Positions 22,233 through 31,615 of a stretch of DNA of 64,000 nucleotides are shown here, one piece after another. The stretch is from NCBI GenBank assembly GCA_963772805.1, contig CAVYYU010000002.1, positions 496,001 through 560,000 on the forward strand, read 5' to 3'. Below the pieces are notes generated by a model. That model had not been told where the DNA came from. It did not search any database and worked only from the letters and a program-made list of their open reading frames with translations. A program made the translations under genes and the position numbers. This DNA comes from Legionella_A sp963772805 (GTDB lineage: Bacteria; Pseudomonadota; Gammaproteobacteria; Legionellales; Legionellaceae). Position 1 is the first letter of the stretch; each line of letters starts with the position of its first letter.

Positions 22233-24107
22233 CTATTGCTCATCGCCCTCAAGGAAGCTGCGTAGCTTCTCTGAGCGGGAGGGGTGGCGTAATTTACGCA
22301 ACGCTTTGGCTTCAATCTGACGAATCCGCTCGCGGGTTACATCGAATTGTTTACCGACTTCTTCTAAAGTATGGTCGGTGTTCATTTCGATCCCGAAGCG
22401 CATGCGCAAGACTTTGGCTTCTCGAGGAGTCAACGTTTCGAGGATTTCAAGCGTTGCTTCTCGCAGGCCTTCGGCTGTAGCGCGGTCTATTGGTGATTCG
22501 ATATTATTGTCTTCAATAAAATCGCCCAGATGTGAGTCATCGTCGTCACCGACCGGGGTCTCCATCGATATGGGTTCTTTGGCAATTTTTAGAACTTTGC
22601 GAATTTTGTCTTCGCTTAGCTCCATTTTTTCAGCCAATTCTTCCGGTGTCGCTTCACGGCCTGTTTCTTGCAGAATTTGGCGGGAAATACGATTAAGCTT
22701 GTTGATGGTCTCAATCATATGTACGGGAATACGAATCGTACGCGCCTGATCTGCAATAGAGCGGGTGATAGCTTGTCGAATCCACCAGGTGGCATAGGTG
22801 GAGAACTTGTAGCCACGTCTGTATTCAAATTTATCAACCGCTTTCATCAAGCCGATGTTTCCTTCTTGAATTAAATCAAGGAACTGCAAACCACGGTTGG
22901 TGTATTTTTTTGCAATCGAGATGACCAAGCGCAAATTCGCTTCAACCATTTCTTTTTTTGCACGGCGTGCTTTGGCTTCGCCAATTGACATTTGACGGTT
23001 AATGTCCTTGATTTCACTAATGGTCAGGCCATATTGAATTTCAAACGAAGCAAGTCTCGCCTGCAACTGAGTGATTTCATCGGCATACTCGGCAATACGT
23101 TCCAGCTCCAGCTTCTTGCCTTGTTTGCTAATTAAGTTATCCAGCCATTTCGTGTCTGTCTCTTGTCCAGGGAAGGTATCAATGAATAATTTTCTGGGTA
23201 TACGCGCTTTATCAATACAAAGACGCATGATGTTGCGCTCAAATTCACGAATATGATTGCGTAATTGCCGGAAATGACGTGTTAATTTGTCTACTTGCCT
23301 TGATGTTAATTTTAACTTCAAGAAAGATTCAGACATGGTTTCGAGCAATTGGACGGTTTTTTTCGAAGTTCGTCCGTGTTCTTTCAAAGACGCCAAGGCG
23401 CTGTTGAACGTATCACGTAATTCATCAAAATAGCTTTTCGCTTGTTCGAGATTGGGGCCTTCATCTACTTCAGCGATAGCGCCATCACCATCTTCAGCAT
23501 CATCCTCGAGCACGTCAGGCTCGGCACTAGGAATATCTTCTGGTGTATCTTCCAGCATCGATCCAATGTTAGCAGGAGGTGCTTCTTCATCAGTATCTGA
23601 GAAACCGCTAATAATTTCATTTAAACGCATTTCTTCTACAAGCACACGCTCGTAATCGGTCAAAACCAGTTGGACTGTTTCAGGGTAATGAGCCAGTGCT
23701 CGCAGAACTTGGTAGATGCCTTCTTCAATGCGCTTGGCAATGCGGATTTCACCCTCTCGGGTTAATAATTCCACAGTACCCATTTCGCGCATATACATGC
23801 GGACTGGGTCCGTAGTTCGGCCGGTTTCTTTATCCACAGATGCCAATACCGCAGCGGCTTCTTCAATGTCTTCCGGTGCTTCTTCGGTTGTTCCGAGCAG
23901 AGCTAATTCATCGTCGCTTGGGGGGAGTTCATATACTTTGATATTCATCCCTTCCAGCATACTGATAATGACGTCGAAATGTTCGGTATCAACAATATTG
24001 GGTAACAGGTCATTTATTTGAGCGTAGGTTAGAAAGTTTTGCTCTTTTCCCAAGCTGATGACTCTAGTAATCTGCGACTGCTGTTGTTCTTGATCATTCA
24101 TAGTCAT
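22233..24107 (-). CDS. rpoD: RNA polymerase primary sigma factor RpoD (sigma70)
   Basis: A 624-residue sigma70. In order it shows region 1.1 (DLLPNIVDTEHFDVI), region 1.2 (DPVRMYMREMGTVELLTREGE), the acidic non-conserved region (about 165-215), and region 2 with the core- and -10-binding block LDLIQEGNIGLMKAVDKF and FSTYATWWIRQAI. Region 3 is present, and region 4 has the helix-turn-helix TLEEVGKQFDVTRERIRQIE that reads the -35 box. It recruits RNA polymerase to housekeeping promoters. It is the last gene of the macromolecular synthesis operon, 116 bases after dnaG. A second ATG two codons in is an equally possible start. Confidence 0.98.
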   Translation of the reverse strand: MTMNDQEQQQSQITRVISLGKEQNFLTYAQINDLLPNIVDTEHFDVIISMLEGMNIKVYELPPSDDELALLGTTEEAPEDIEEAAAVLASVDKETGRTTDPVRMYMREMGTVELLTREGEIRIAKRIEEGIYQVLRALAHYPETVQLVLTDYERVLVEEMRLNEIISGFSDTDEEAPPANIGSMLEDTPEDIPSAEPDVLEDDAEDGDGAIAEVDEGPNLEQAKSYFDELRDTFNSALASLKEHGRTSKKTVQLLETMSESFLKLKLTSRQVDKLTRHFRQLRNHIREFERNIMRLCIDKARIPRKLFIDTFPGQETDTKWLDNLISKQGKKLELERIAEYADEITQLQARLASFEIQYGLTISEIKDINRQMSIGEAKARRAKKEMVEANLRLVISIAKKYTNRGLQFLDLIQEGNIGLMKAVDKFEYRRGYKFSTYATWWIRQAITRSIADQARTIRIPVHMIETINKLNRISRQILQETGREATPEELAEKMELSEDKIRKVLKIAKEPISMETPVGDDDDSHLGDFIEDNNIESPIDRATAEGLREATLEILETLTPREAKVLRMRFGIEMNTDHTLEEVGKQFDVTRERIRQIEAKALRKLRHPSRSEKLRSFLEGDEQ

Positions 24108-24223
24108 GTGTAGTTATCACGAGGTAATTAAATTAGAAGTGCAAAAAATGACTCAATTATAAACCGGCTTAAACAAACATGCCAGTTTATTCTTTGTTAT
24201 GTTTATTCTCTGTTGAGGATGTT

Positions 24224-25978
24224 TCAATCACGCCCTGTGTTACTATTTTCCGGAAGCACAGTTTGATGGCGTTCTTTTAACATCGCTTGCAGTTGCAAGC
24301 GTTCAGCTTCAGTCAATCCCTGATTACGAGACTTTTCTAGCAGTTCCTGAATTTTTGATTCTCTGCTTTTTTTAGATAAAAAAAGCACAATATCAACAAA
24401 TTCTTTCGCTAAGGCTTCTTCAGGAACCTGATGATCCCAGGCGGCCAGTTTATTCAGTGAGTCAAAGATAGGCGAGTCACGCCAAAATTCCACTAATGTT
24501 GCGGTGTTTATCCCGGGGTTGTCAGCAACCTGCTGCATTAGTGTTTGTAATAAATCGTGTTGCGAACCCGTGAGCATATCAGGACTAATGTCAGATGAAT
24601 AGTCGGCGTTGATTTCAGGATGCTGCAAGAGTAGGGCAATAGCAACCCGAATCGGCGATCGCGCGATGTTCATATTCAATTCATAAATTTGCTCAACCAC
24701 GTTGTCTGCAATCAATTGATTTAACCGATGCTGCTCGATACGGGTTAGGCGCGACAACTCATCGATCATTAATTGCTTATAGGCACCCTCGGTGATTTTT
24801 ATCAAATAAGGCTTGGCCGCATTGACCAGCTGGCTTTTGCCTGCCAAAGTCGTTGTGTCAATGTCGCGCGTCAATGTGCTGTAGAAGAATTGATTAAGTG
24901 GGGTGGCACTATGCAATCGTTGCAAAAATTGTTCTTTCCCTTCTTCGCGTACAAGACTATCTGGATCATGGCCTTCTGGTAAAAAGATAAAGCTTGCATC
25001 AAGGCCGATATTTAGGTGTGGCAAGCTGCTTTCAAGCGCGCGCCAGGCGGCCTGTCTGCCTGCCTTGTCACCATCGAAGCAAAAAATAAGTTGTTTGGTA
25101 TGCTTGCTTAATAATTGGATATGGTAGGTGCTGGTTGCCGTTCCCAACGTTGCTACGGCATTCATGATGCCGTGTTGCGCCAAAGCAATGACATCCATAT
25201 AACCTTCAACAATGATTACATTGGTAATAGCTTGTTGCTGCTGAATCACTTGGTGTAAGCCATATAGCTCGCGACTCTTCTGAAAAATGACTGTTTCAGG
25301 CGAATTCAGGTATTTTGGTTTTTGCGTATCATCAATGGCGCGCCCACCGAAACCAATAATGCGGCCGTGGCGGTCATGAATTGGAAACATAATGCGATGG
25401 CGGTAGCGGTCATAGGTCATGCCATCGTCTTTGGCTATCAGCATCCCTGTCGCTATCAGTTCATTTTTGTTCGTTTTAAATTGCGCGTCTAATGTGTGCC
25501 ATCCAGATGGGGAATAACCAAGTTGATATAAGCGCGCAACTTCACCGCTAACGTGTCTGTTTTTTAGATAGGATATTGCTGCCTGGCCGTCTGATTTCAA
25601 GGTCTGCTGATAAAAATGGGAGACGTTAACAAGCAGCTGATAGAGGTTTAGTGATTCGTTGCTTTTTTCTGCTCGGCCATCTCGAGGGACTTGCATGCCC
25701 ACCCGTGCTGCCAGGTTTTCTACCGCTTCTACGAAATTTAAATGTAAATAGCTCATGGCAAAACTGATCGCGTTGCCACTGGCACCACAGCCGAAGCAAT
25801 GATAAAACTGTTTTTTGGCTATGACATTGAAAGATGGGTTTTTTTCGTTATGAAAAGGGCAGCAGGCAGTATGGCTGTTTCCGCGCTTTTTTAGCGGTAC
25901 ATAGCCATCTATTAATTCTACAATATCAGTGCGATTGAGCAATTCATCAATGAATGGCCGTGGAATTAAGCCTGTCAT
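24224..25978 (-). CDS. dnaG: DNA primase DnaG
   Basis: A 584-residue primase that makes RNA primers for replication. The N-terminal zinc-binding domain is CCPFHNEKNPSF...CFGCGASG (about 39-66). The RNA polymerase core and TOPRIM domain carry VIIVEGYMDVIALAQHG (near 260) and the metal-binding DGDKAG. The C-terminal DnaB-interacting helical domain begins near 430. It is transcribed between the YqeY-like gene and rpoD in the classic rpsU-dnaG-rpoD order. Length and order are normal. Confidence 0.98.
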   Translation of the reverse strand: MTGLIPRPFIDELLNRTDIVELIDGYVPLKKRGNSHTACCPFHNEKNPSFNVIAKKQFYHCFGCGASGNAISFAMSYLHLNFVEAVENLAARVGMQVPRDGRAEKSNESLNLYQLLVNVSHFYQQTLKSDGQAAISYLKNRHVSGEVARLYQLGYSPSGWHTLDAQFKTNKNELIATGMLIAKDDGMTYDRYRHRIMFPIHDRHGRIIGFGGRAIDDTQKPKYLNSPETVIFQKSRELYGLHQVIQQQQAITNVIIVEGYMDVIALAQHGIMNAVATLGTATSTYHIQLLSKHTKQLIFCFDGDKAGRQAAWRALESSLPHLNIGLDASFIFLPEGHDPDSLVREEGKEQFLQRLHSATPLNQFFYSTLTRDIDTTTLAGKSQLVNAAKPYLIKITEGAYKQLMIDELSRLTRIEQHRLNQLIADNVVEQIYELNMNIARSPIRVAIALLLQHPEINADYSSDISPDMLTGSQHDLLQTLMQQVADNPGINTATLVEFWRDSPIFDSLNKLAAWDHQVPEEALAKEFVDIVLFLSKKSRESKIQELLEKSRNQGLTEAERLQLQAMLKERHQTVLPENSNTGRD

Positions 25979-26098
25979 AGTTTCTACCCATTGCTGTAAG
26001 CTGATTGTTGGAACTTGAACGGTTTTAGGCGTGCTTTAAGTCTAAACTTGGATATTCTGTAAAAAGTCGAGTCGCTGGTTTGCAAGTTACTAAGTAGA

Positions 26099-26542
26099 TT
26101 AGCTTAATTTTACTTTGATTATAGCGCTAACTTTACTCATATCAGCACGGCCTTGCAATTGTGGTTTCAATTGCGCCATTACTTTACCCATATCACTCAT
26201 TTGTTGTGCCCCGACAGAAACCATAGCGTCTGCGACCAATTTTTCTACTTCATCGTCACTGAGTGGTTCGGGCATGTATTGTCTGATAAGACCAAGTTCA
26301 AACTCTTCCTGGGCGACTAAATCATCTCGTCCTGCAGTGTTGAATTGGCTTATTGATTCATTACGTTGTTTTGCAAGTTTGTCTAAAATAAGCAACATGC
26401 GCGCATCATCAACCTCAATGCGTTCATCGACTTCAATTTGTTTTGCCGCAGCTGTTATTAATCGCAGAGCGCCCAGTTTATTCGTATCTCTGGCACGCAT
26501 GGCGTCCTTAAGATCATTGCTGATACGCTCTTTGATAGTCAT
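26099..26542 (-). CDS. GatB/YqeY domain protein
   Basis: A 147-residue YqeY-type protein, the stand-alone version of the C-terminal tRNA-binding domain of GatB. Typical features are MTIKERISNDLKDAMRARDT at the start, LGALRLITAAAKQIE, and GLIRQYMPEPLSDDEVEKLV. Family members may help tRNA-dependent amidation or interact with tRNA, but the role is not proven. It lies 2 bases after the rpsU stop and before dnaG, the usual gammaproteobacterial arrangement. Its start follows directly from the rpsU end, implying translational coupling. Confidence 0.92.
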   Translation of the reverse strand: MTIKERISNDLKDAMRARDTNKLGALRLITAAAKQIEVDERIEVDDARMLLILDKLAKQRNESISQFNTAGRDDLVAQEEFELGLIRQYMPEPLSDDEVEKLVADAMVSVGAQQMSDMGKVMAQLKPQLQGRADMSKVSAIIKVKLS

Positions 26543-26544
26543 AA

Positions 26545-26772
26545 TTATTTGCGTCGGTGTTTAACAATGCGCTTGGCAGAAGTATCACGTGATAACTTTT
26601 TCAGGTGACGCTTAACAGCTGCTGCTTGTTTGCGCTTACGCTCAGCGGTCGGTTTTTCATAAAATTCACGACGACGTAACTCGGTTAAGATTCCTGCTTT
26701 TTCACAGGAGCGCTTGAAACGACGTAATGCGTATTCTGGATTTTCGCCTTCTTTCACGCGAACTGTAGGCAT
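26545..26772 (-). CDS. rpsU: Ribosomal protein S21
   Basis: A 75-residue, very basic 30S protein beginning MPTVRVKEGENPEYALRRFK. The family core RSCEKAGIL and REFYEKPTAERKRK is complete. S21 helps base pairing of mRNA Shine-Dalgarno sequences with 16S rRNA. It opens the macromolecular synthesis operon and has a good ribosome binding site (AGAGGA) and a near-consensus promoter at 26815-26843. Confidence 0.97.
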   Translation of the reverse strand: MPTVRVKEGENPEYALRRFKRSCEKAGILTELRRREFYEKPTAERKRKQAAAVKRHLKKLSRDTSAKRIVKHRRK

Positions 26773-26814
26773 TCAATGATCCTCTTTTAATATATTTATG
26801 ACAATAGGCTGGCA

Positions 26815-26843
26815 ATTTTAGTGGCAGTAATTGCAGTCGTCAA
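26815..26843 (-). promoter_or_regulatory. Sigma70 promoter of the rpsU-dnaG-rpoD operon
   Basis: On the minus strand TTGACG (26843-26838) and TAAAAT (26820-26815) are separated by exactly 17 bases, about 40 bases before the rpsU start. The divergent tsaD gene has a perfect TATAAT at 26906-26911 but only a weak -35 box. Confidence 0.75.
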
Positions 26844-26939
26844 GTTTATTTGTGTATATACAAACATATTTATGTGTATAAATTAGTAAAAAGTTATATT
26901 AGCAGTATAATTGCTAATTTTAAATACAGGTGATTGCGC

Positions 26940-27953
26940 ATGCGGGTATTGGGTATTGAAACATCTTGTGACGAAACTGGTGTGGCTATTTATGATGACG
27001 AGCAAGGTCTTTTAGCGCATGCGCTTTATTCACAAATTGCAACCCATGCACGTTTTGGTGGGGTCGTACCCGAATTGGCATCACGTGATCATGTTAAATA
27101 CTTGGTACCACTGGTGGATGAGGCACTCGCCCAGGCTGGCATGAAGAAAAATGAATTGGACGCAATTGCCTACACGGCGGGGCCGGGATTGGTTGGAGCT
27201 TTGTTAACAGGGGCTTGTTTTGCAAAAAGCCTGGCGTTTGCGCTTGGTATTCCGGCGTTAGCGGTACATCATTTGGAAGCCCACATGTTAGCCGCTCAAA
27301 TTGATGCCCCAGAGCTTGATTTTCCCTTTATCGTATTGTTGGTCTCCGGCGGCCACACGCAGTTGATAGAAGCACGCGCTTTGGGTGATTATCGCCTGTT
27401 AGGTGATACCTTAGATGATGCGGTGGGCGAAGCGTTTGATAAAACGGCTAAATTAATGGGTATCCCCTACCCTGGTGGGGCGCAACTAGCCGCTTTGGCG
27501 GATAACTACGTGCCATGCAATTTCCAAGCCATGCGTCCATTTCCGCGCCCCATGACCGACCGTCCAGGGTTGGATTTTAGCTTTAGCGGGCTAAAGACAC
27601 ATGCATTAACAGCATGGCAAAAGAGTGAAAAAAATGAGGCAGCACGAGCAGCCATTGCTCATGCTTTTCAAGAAGCGGTTGTTGATACCTTATTCATTAA
27701 ATGTCAACGAGCGGTTAAACAAACGGCAAGCCAGCGATTGGTGATTGCAGGCGGAGTAGGCGCTAATCGCGCCTTGCGCGCGTCGTTGGACCAATTAATG
27801 TCTAACCTGCAGGGGAAAGTTTATTTTCCGAGAACAGAGTATTGTACTGATAATGGTGCGATGGTTGCGTACGCGGGATGCTTGCATTTATTGCAAGGCG
27901 AGCGGGACGCGAGTCAGGCAATTGCTGTGAAAGCTCGCTGGCCTTTGGCGTAA
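26940..27953 (+). CDS. tsaD: tRNA threonylcarbamoyladenosine synthase subunit TsaD
   Basis: The ATG at 26940 (337 residues) follows AGGTG at good spacing; a TTG two codons earlier is less likely. TsaD (Gcp/YgjD) transfers the threonylcarbamoyl group to A37 of ANN-decoding tRNAs, with TsaE (encoded at 42418), TsaB and TsaC. Visible motifs are the N-terminal GIETSCDETGVAIYD, the metal-binding HHLEAH, LLVSGGHTQL, and the C-terminal GGVGANRALR. It is divergent from rpsU, the common gammaproteobacterial arrangement. Confidence 0.96.
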   Translation: MRVLGIETSCDETGVAIYDDEQGLLAHALYSQIATHARFGGVVPELASRDHVKYLVPLVDEALAQAGMKKNELDAIAYTAGPGLVGALLTGACFAKSLAFALGIPALAVHHLEAHMLAAQIDAPELDFPFIVLLVSGGHTQLIEARALGDYRLLGDTLDDAVGEAFDKTAKLMGIPYPGGAQLAALADNYVPCNFQAMRPFPRPMTDRPGLDFSFSGLKTHALTAWQKSEKNEAARAAIAHAFQEAVVDTLFIKCQRAVKQTASQRLVIAGGVGANRALRASLDQLMSNLQGKVYFPRTEYCTDNGAMVAYAGCLHLLQGERDASQAIAVKARWPLA

Positions 27954-28071
27954 GTGGCTGTCATTACTGCCAGGTCAACATGTTCACAGCCTGTTTTTAA
28001 TATTGATATGATAGTAACTTTGGTTGCTTGCTCACGCGCTTTATACTATTCATTCTTTGAACGTTAAATAG

Positions 28072-28101
28072 TTTGCTTTGCACGAGCAGCTTTTATATAA
28101 T
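28072..28101 (+). promoter_or_regulatory. Promoter of tRNA-Val
   Basis: TATAAT (28096-28101) with TTGCTT (28072-28077) 18 bases upstream, about 30 bases before the tRNA. The -10 box is perfect and the -35 moderate. Confidence 0.6.
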
Positions 28102-28131
28102 AGCTACCACTTCTGACATAGAACGAATAAT

Positions 28132-28206
28132 AGGCACGTAGCTCAGTGGTAGAGCACCACCTTGACATGGTGGTGGTCGGTGGTTCGATCCCACTCGTGC
28201 CTACCA
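28132..28206 (+). tRNA. tRNA-Val (GAC anticodon)
   Basis: A 75-base cloverleaf with encoded CCA. The acceptor is AGGCACG/CGTGCCT, the D arm GCTCAGTGGTAGAGC, the anticodon loop TTGACAT and the T loop TTCGATC. It has its own promoter and a strong terminator directly after it. It serves GUC/GUU codons. Confidence 0.95.
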
Positions 28207-28211
28207 ATTTT

Positions 28212-28237
28212 AACCCTGCTGCGCAGGGTTTTTTTTT
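28212..28237 (+). terminator. Intrinsic terminator of tRNA-Val
   Basis: AACCCTGC and GCAGGGTT (28212-28219, 28223-28230) pair with a 3-base loop, followed by a run of nine T (28229-28237). This is a textbook rho-independent terminator. Confidence 0.9.
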
Positions 28238-28333
28238 GAAATGTATTAAATGGATTGCTGCTCTCGCGCATAGGCGCTAGCTAATAACACTGAATACCCC
28301 TTCGCTGATAGGGTGTGTTGAAGAGGAAACACG

Positions 28334-30247
28334 ATGCCAAATATTAAATTACCTGACGGAAGCAGTAAACATTTTGAGCAGCCTTTGACGGTTCGTGAAG
28401 TGGCGCATAGCATCAGTCCGGGCTTAGCCAAAGCGGCTATTGCAGGTCGCGTTGATGGTCAATTGGTCGATGTTAGCTACCAGTTAGCACATGATTGCTC
28501 GTTGGTGATTGTTACCGAGAAAGATCCGGCTAGCCTGGAAGTCATTCGTCACTCAGCGGCGCATCTTTTGGCGCAAGCAGTTAAAACATTATTTCCAACA
28601 GCCCAAGTTACCATCGGTCCTGTTATCGAGGATGGTTTTTATTACGATTTTGCTTATGACCGTCCTTTTACGCCTGATGATTTGGAGCGTATAGAAGAAA
28701 AAATGAAAGAATTGGCGAAAGCTGATTATCCAGTTTCACGACGTGAAATGCCGCGTGATGTGGCTATTGCCTATTTTTCTGGTCTGGGTGAGACCTACAA
28801 AGCTGAAATAATTCGTGATATTCCAGCCGATCAAACGCTTTCACTCTATCGTCAAGGGGATTTCGAAGATTTATGCCGCGGACCGCATGTGCCATCCACT
28901 GGTTTTTTGAAAGCATTTAAGTTGACGAAACTCGCTGGTGCTTATTGGCGCGGTGACTCAAGCAATGCAATGCTGCAGCGTATTTATGGCACAGCGTGGG
29001 CTGATAAAAAAGCGCTTGCCGAGTATTTATTGCGCATAGAAGAGGCGGAAAAACGCGATCACCGCAGAATAGGGAAAAATTTAGAGCTTTTCCATTTCCA
29101 GGAGATTGCTCCGGGTATGGTATTTTGGCATCCAAAGGGCTGGACGATTTATCAGCTGCTCGTACAGTATATGCGTGCACGTCTGGCTGAGTTCGGTTAT
29201 CAAGAAATCAAGACGCCGCAGTTAGTCGATAAAATATTGTGGGAGAAATCGGGGCATTGGGATAATTTTCGCGACAATATGTTTATCACTGAAACAGAGA
29301 ATCGCCAATACGCGGTGAAACCAATGAATTGCCCCTGCCATGTGCAGGTTTATAATCAAGGGCTGAAAAGTTATCGCGATCTACCGCTGCGTCTGGCAGA
29401 GTTTGGCAACTGTCATCGCTGTGAGCCATCAGGATCCTTGCATGGCTTGATGCGCGTGCGTAATTTCGTGCAAGATGATGCGCATATTTTTTGCAGCGAA
29501 GACCAAATTCAATCCGAAGTAGCGATGATGCTCGAATTGGTACAATCTGTGTATGCCGATTTCGGTTTTACTAACATTATTTATCGCCTGGCGCTTCGCC
29601 CTGAAAAGCGCGTAGGTTCTGATGCGGTTTGGGATAAAGCGGAAGCGGCGCTGCAACAAGCGATGAGCGGCAGAAGCATTGAATGGCTTGACGCTCCGGG
29701 TGAAGGGGCGTTTTACGGACCAAAAATTGAGTGTTCATTGGCGGATTGTTTGGGTCGTATATGGCAATGTGGTACAATTCAAGTCGATTTTTCCATGCCT
29801 GAGCGTTTGGGCGCGCAGTTTGTGGCGGAGGATGGCAGTAAAAAGACACCGGTTATGCTGCATCGTGCTATTCTGGGTACATTTGAACGCTTCATGGGTA
29901 TTTTGATTGAGCATTATGCCGGTAATCTGCCATTATGGTTGGCGCCAATGCAAGTTTCAGTGCTTACGATTAGCGAAAAACAGAACGAATACGCGGCAAA
30001 AATAAGTCAAATTTTACAAAATAATGGTATTCGTGCAAATTTTGACTTGAGAAATGAGAAGATAGGCTTTAAAATCCGCGAGCATACTTTGCAAAAAGTA
30101 CCTTATTTGTTAATTATTGGTGATAAAGAGGTCGAAAATGGCCAAGTGACCGTAAGAACGCGAGAGGGTACCGACAAAGGTGCAATGACAATTGATTCAG
30201 TGTGCGATATTTTGCATCAGGAAATTGCTGCAAAGGGTCGTATTTAA
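28334..30247 (+). CDS. thrS: Threonyl-tRNA synthetase
   Basis: A 637-residue class II synthetase that charges tRNA-Thr. It has an N-terminal TGS domain (1-60), the editing domain with the HSAAHLLAQA zinc-like motif (about 72-82), the catalytic core with motif 2 around RLAEFGNCHRCEPSG and the zinc-binding cysteine in MNCPCHVQVY, and a C-terminal anticodon-binding domain. It opens the thrS-infC-rpmI-rplT block. The leader at 28238-28333 has several imperfect inverted repeats just before the start (AGAGG ribosome site) that might support E. coli-like autoregulation, which I cannot prove. Confidence 0.98.
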   Translation: MPNIKLPDGSSKHFEQPLTVREVAHSISPGLAKAAIAGRVDGQLVDVSYQLAHDCSLVIVTEKDPASLEVIRHSAAHLLAQAVKTLFPTAQVTIGPVIEDGFYYDFAYDRPFTPDDLERIEEKMKELAKADYPVSRREMPRDVAIAYFSGLGETYKAEIIRDIPADQTLSLYRQGDFEDLCRGPHVPSTGFLKAFKLTKLAGAYWRGDSSNAMLQRIYGTAWADKKALAEYLLRIEEAEKRDHRRIGKNLELFHFQEIAPGMVFWHPKGWTIYQLLVQYMRARLAEFGYQEIKTPQLVDKILWEKSGHWDNFRDNMFITETENRQYAVKPMNCPCHVQVYNQGLKSYRDLPLRLAEFGNCHRCEPSGSLHGLMRVRNFVQDDAHIFCSEDQIQSEVAMMLELVQSVYADFGFTNIIYRLALRPEKRVGSDAVWDKAEAALQQAMSGRSIEWLDAPGEGAFYGPKIECSLADCLGRIWQCGTIQVDFSMPERLGAQFVAEDGSKKTPVMLHRAILGTFERFMGILIEHYAGNLPLWLAPMQVSVLTISEKQNEYAAKISQILQNNGIRANFDLRNEKIGFKIREHTLQKVPYLLIIGDKEVENGQVTVRTREGTDKGAMTIDSVCDILHQEIAAKGRI

Positions 30248-30271
30248 AAAAACCAGCAGGAGGATTCAACC

Positions 30272-30808
30272 ATTAGTGCATCAACTAGGCGTGAGAGCGA
30301 TCGCGCGCGAACTAATCACCAGATCAATGTACCTGAAGTACGCTTAATTGATGTAGATGGCAACCAGGCTGGAGTAGTATCAACACGAGAAGCTTTGCGT
30401 GCTGCGGAAGAAAGTGGTTTGGACTTGGTGGAAATTTCACCGACGGCCAAGCCGCCAGTATGTCGTATCATGGATTACGGTAAATTTCTCTTTGAAATTA
30501 GTAAGAAACAAGCTGAGGCTAAGAAAAAGCAAAAGCAGATTCAAATCAAAGAGATAAAATTTCGTCCTACGACGGAAGATGGGGATTATCAGGTCAAGCT
30601 ACGCAACCTGATGCGTTTCCTAAATCATGGCGATAAAGTCAAAGTCACGCTGCGTTTTCGTGGTCGTGAAGTGGCACATCAAGAGCTCGGTATGAAAATT
30701 CTGGAGCGTTTGCAAATCGATACAGCTGAATTTGCAGTGGTCGAGCAGCAGGCAAAACGAGAAGGACGCCAGTTGTTGATGGTTTTATCGCCCAAGAAAA
30801 CGAAGTAG
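30272..30808 (+). CDS. infC: Translation initiation factor IF-3 (ATT start)
   Basis: I place the start at ATT 30272, giving 178 residues. AGGAGG lies 8 bases before it, and the encoded ISASTRRESDRARTNHQINV followed by PEVRLID is the proper IF-3 N-terminus; the first in-frame ATG (30395) would remove about 40 conserved residues. IF-3 binds the 30S subunit, rejects wrong start codons and prevents premature 50S joining. The rare ATT start is conserved in gammaproteobacteria and lets IF-3 repress its own translation. The C-terminal domain with RPTTEDGDYQVKLRNLMRFL is complete. Confidence 0.96.
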   Translation: MSASTRRESDRARTNHQINVPEVRLIDVDGNQAGVVSTREALRAAEESGLDLVEISPTAKPPVCRIMDYGKFLFEISKKQAEAKKKQKQIQIKEIKFRPTTEDGDYQVKLRNLMRFLNHGDKVKVTLRFRGREVAHQELGMKILERLQIDTAEFAVVEQQAKREGRQLLMVLSPKKTK

Positions 30809-30917
30809 CTAATAGAAGAGTTTGTCTGACGAGTAGCGGGTCTTGGTGGCTATGGTTTTATTGTCACCGGTAAGTGAGCTTGGTAGGCAAACGTCTCAAA
30901 TGCGGAGTATAAATGCT

Positions 30918-31118
30918 ATGCCTAAGTTAAAGACACACCGCGGAGCGCACAAGCGTTTCCGTAAAACAGCAAGTGGTGCGATCAAGCGTCGAGGCGCTTA
31001 TCGTAATCATATCCTCACCAAAAAGTCGACTAAACAAAAGCGATCTTTGCGTGTCGAATCTGGCACATTGAAGAAATGTGATGCGCGTCTGGCTGTGCGT
31101 ATGTTGCACGGTAGTTAA
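30918..31118 (+). CDS. rpmI: Ribosomal protein L35
   Basis: A 66-residue basic 50S protein beginning MPKLKTHRGAHKRFRKTASG, the family signature. The frame opens 25 codons earlier, but this ATG matches the L35 N-terminus. It lies between infC and rplT. In E. coli L20 represses this unit through an RNA structure upstream of rpmI; I did not identify an equivalent here. Confidence 0.96.
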   Translation: MPKLKTHRGAHKRFRKTASGAIKRRGAYRNHILTKKSTKQKRSLRVESGTLKKCDARLAVRMLHGS

Positions 31119-31133
31119 GGGGAGGAATGAATA

Positions 31134-31493
31134 ATGCCAAGAGTTAAACGTGGGGTGACAGCTAAGGCTCGTCATAAGAAAATTTTAGATCAAGCCAAAG
31201 GCTATTACGGTGCCCGTAGCCGGGTATATCGCGTCGCCAAACAGGCTGTTATTAAAGCCGGTCAATACGCATACCGTGACCGTCGTCAAAAGAAACGTCA
31301 ATTTCGTGCACTGTGGATTACGCGGATTAACGCGCAAGCCCGTGAGTGCGGCCTTTCTTACAGCCGTTTGATTGATGGTTTGAAAAAAGCTGAAATTGAA
31401 TTGGATCGCAAAGTACTTGCTGATATGGCAGTACATGACAAGCATGCTTTTGCAGCAGTTGCAGAGTTGGCAAAGTCAGCACTTGCGTCCTAA
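31134..31493 (+). CDS. rplT: Ribosomal protein L20
   Basis: A 119-residue 50S assembly protein beginning MPRVKRGVTAKARHKKILDQ. It has the long basic N-terminal helix and the globular C-terminus (SYSRLIDGLKKAEIELDRKV). It binds 23S rRNA early in assembly and represses its own operon in other bacteria. It follows rpmI by 15 bases with a GGAGG ribosome site. An intrinsic terminator lies 20 bases after its stop. Confidence 0.97.
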   Translation: MPRVKRGVTAKARHKKILDQAKGYYGARSRVYRVAKQAVIKAGQYAYRDRRQKKRQFRALWITRINAQARECGLSYSRLIDGLKKAEIELDRKVLADMAVHDKHAFAAVAELAKSALAS

Positions 31494-31513
31494 TTTAAAA
31501 TAAGCATTATATG

Positions 31514-31534
31514 GGAGGCTTCGGCCTCCTTTTT
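31514..31534 (+). terminator. Intrinsic terminator between rplT and pheS
   Basis: GGAGGC and GCCTCC pair around a stable TTCG tetraloop (31514-31529), followed by five T. It ends rplT transcription and could also attenuate pheST. Confidence 0.85.
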
Positions 31535-31615
31535 ACTTGCGTAACGTTAATGCACCGACATCTCCCTTTCTAAGAGGTCAGCTTGACGCTATGCCTTTTA
31601 CTTGTAGGCCTCATC

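Noticed and set aside
31512..31574. pheM-like leader peptide (MGGFGLLFTC...) before pheS
   Set aside because: It begins inside the terminator hairpin, has no ribosome site and only four Phe codons without clustering.
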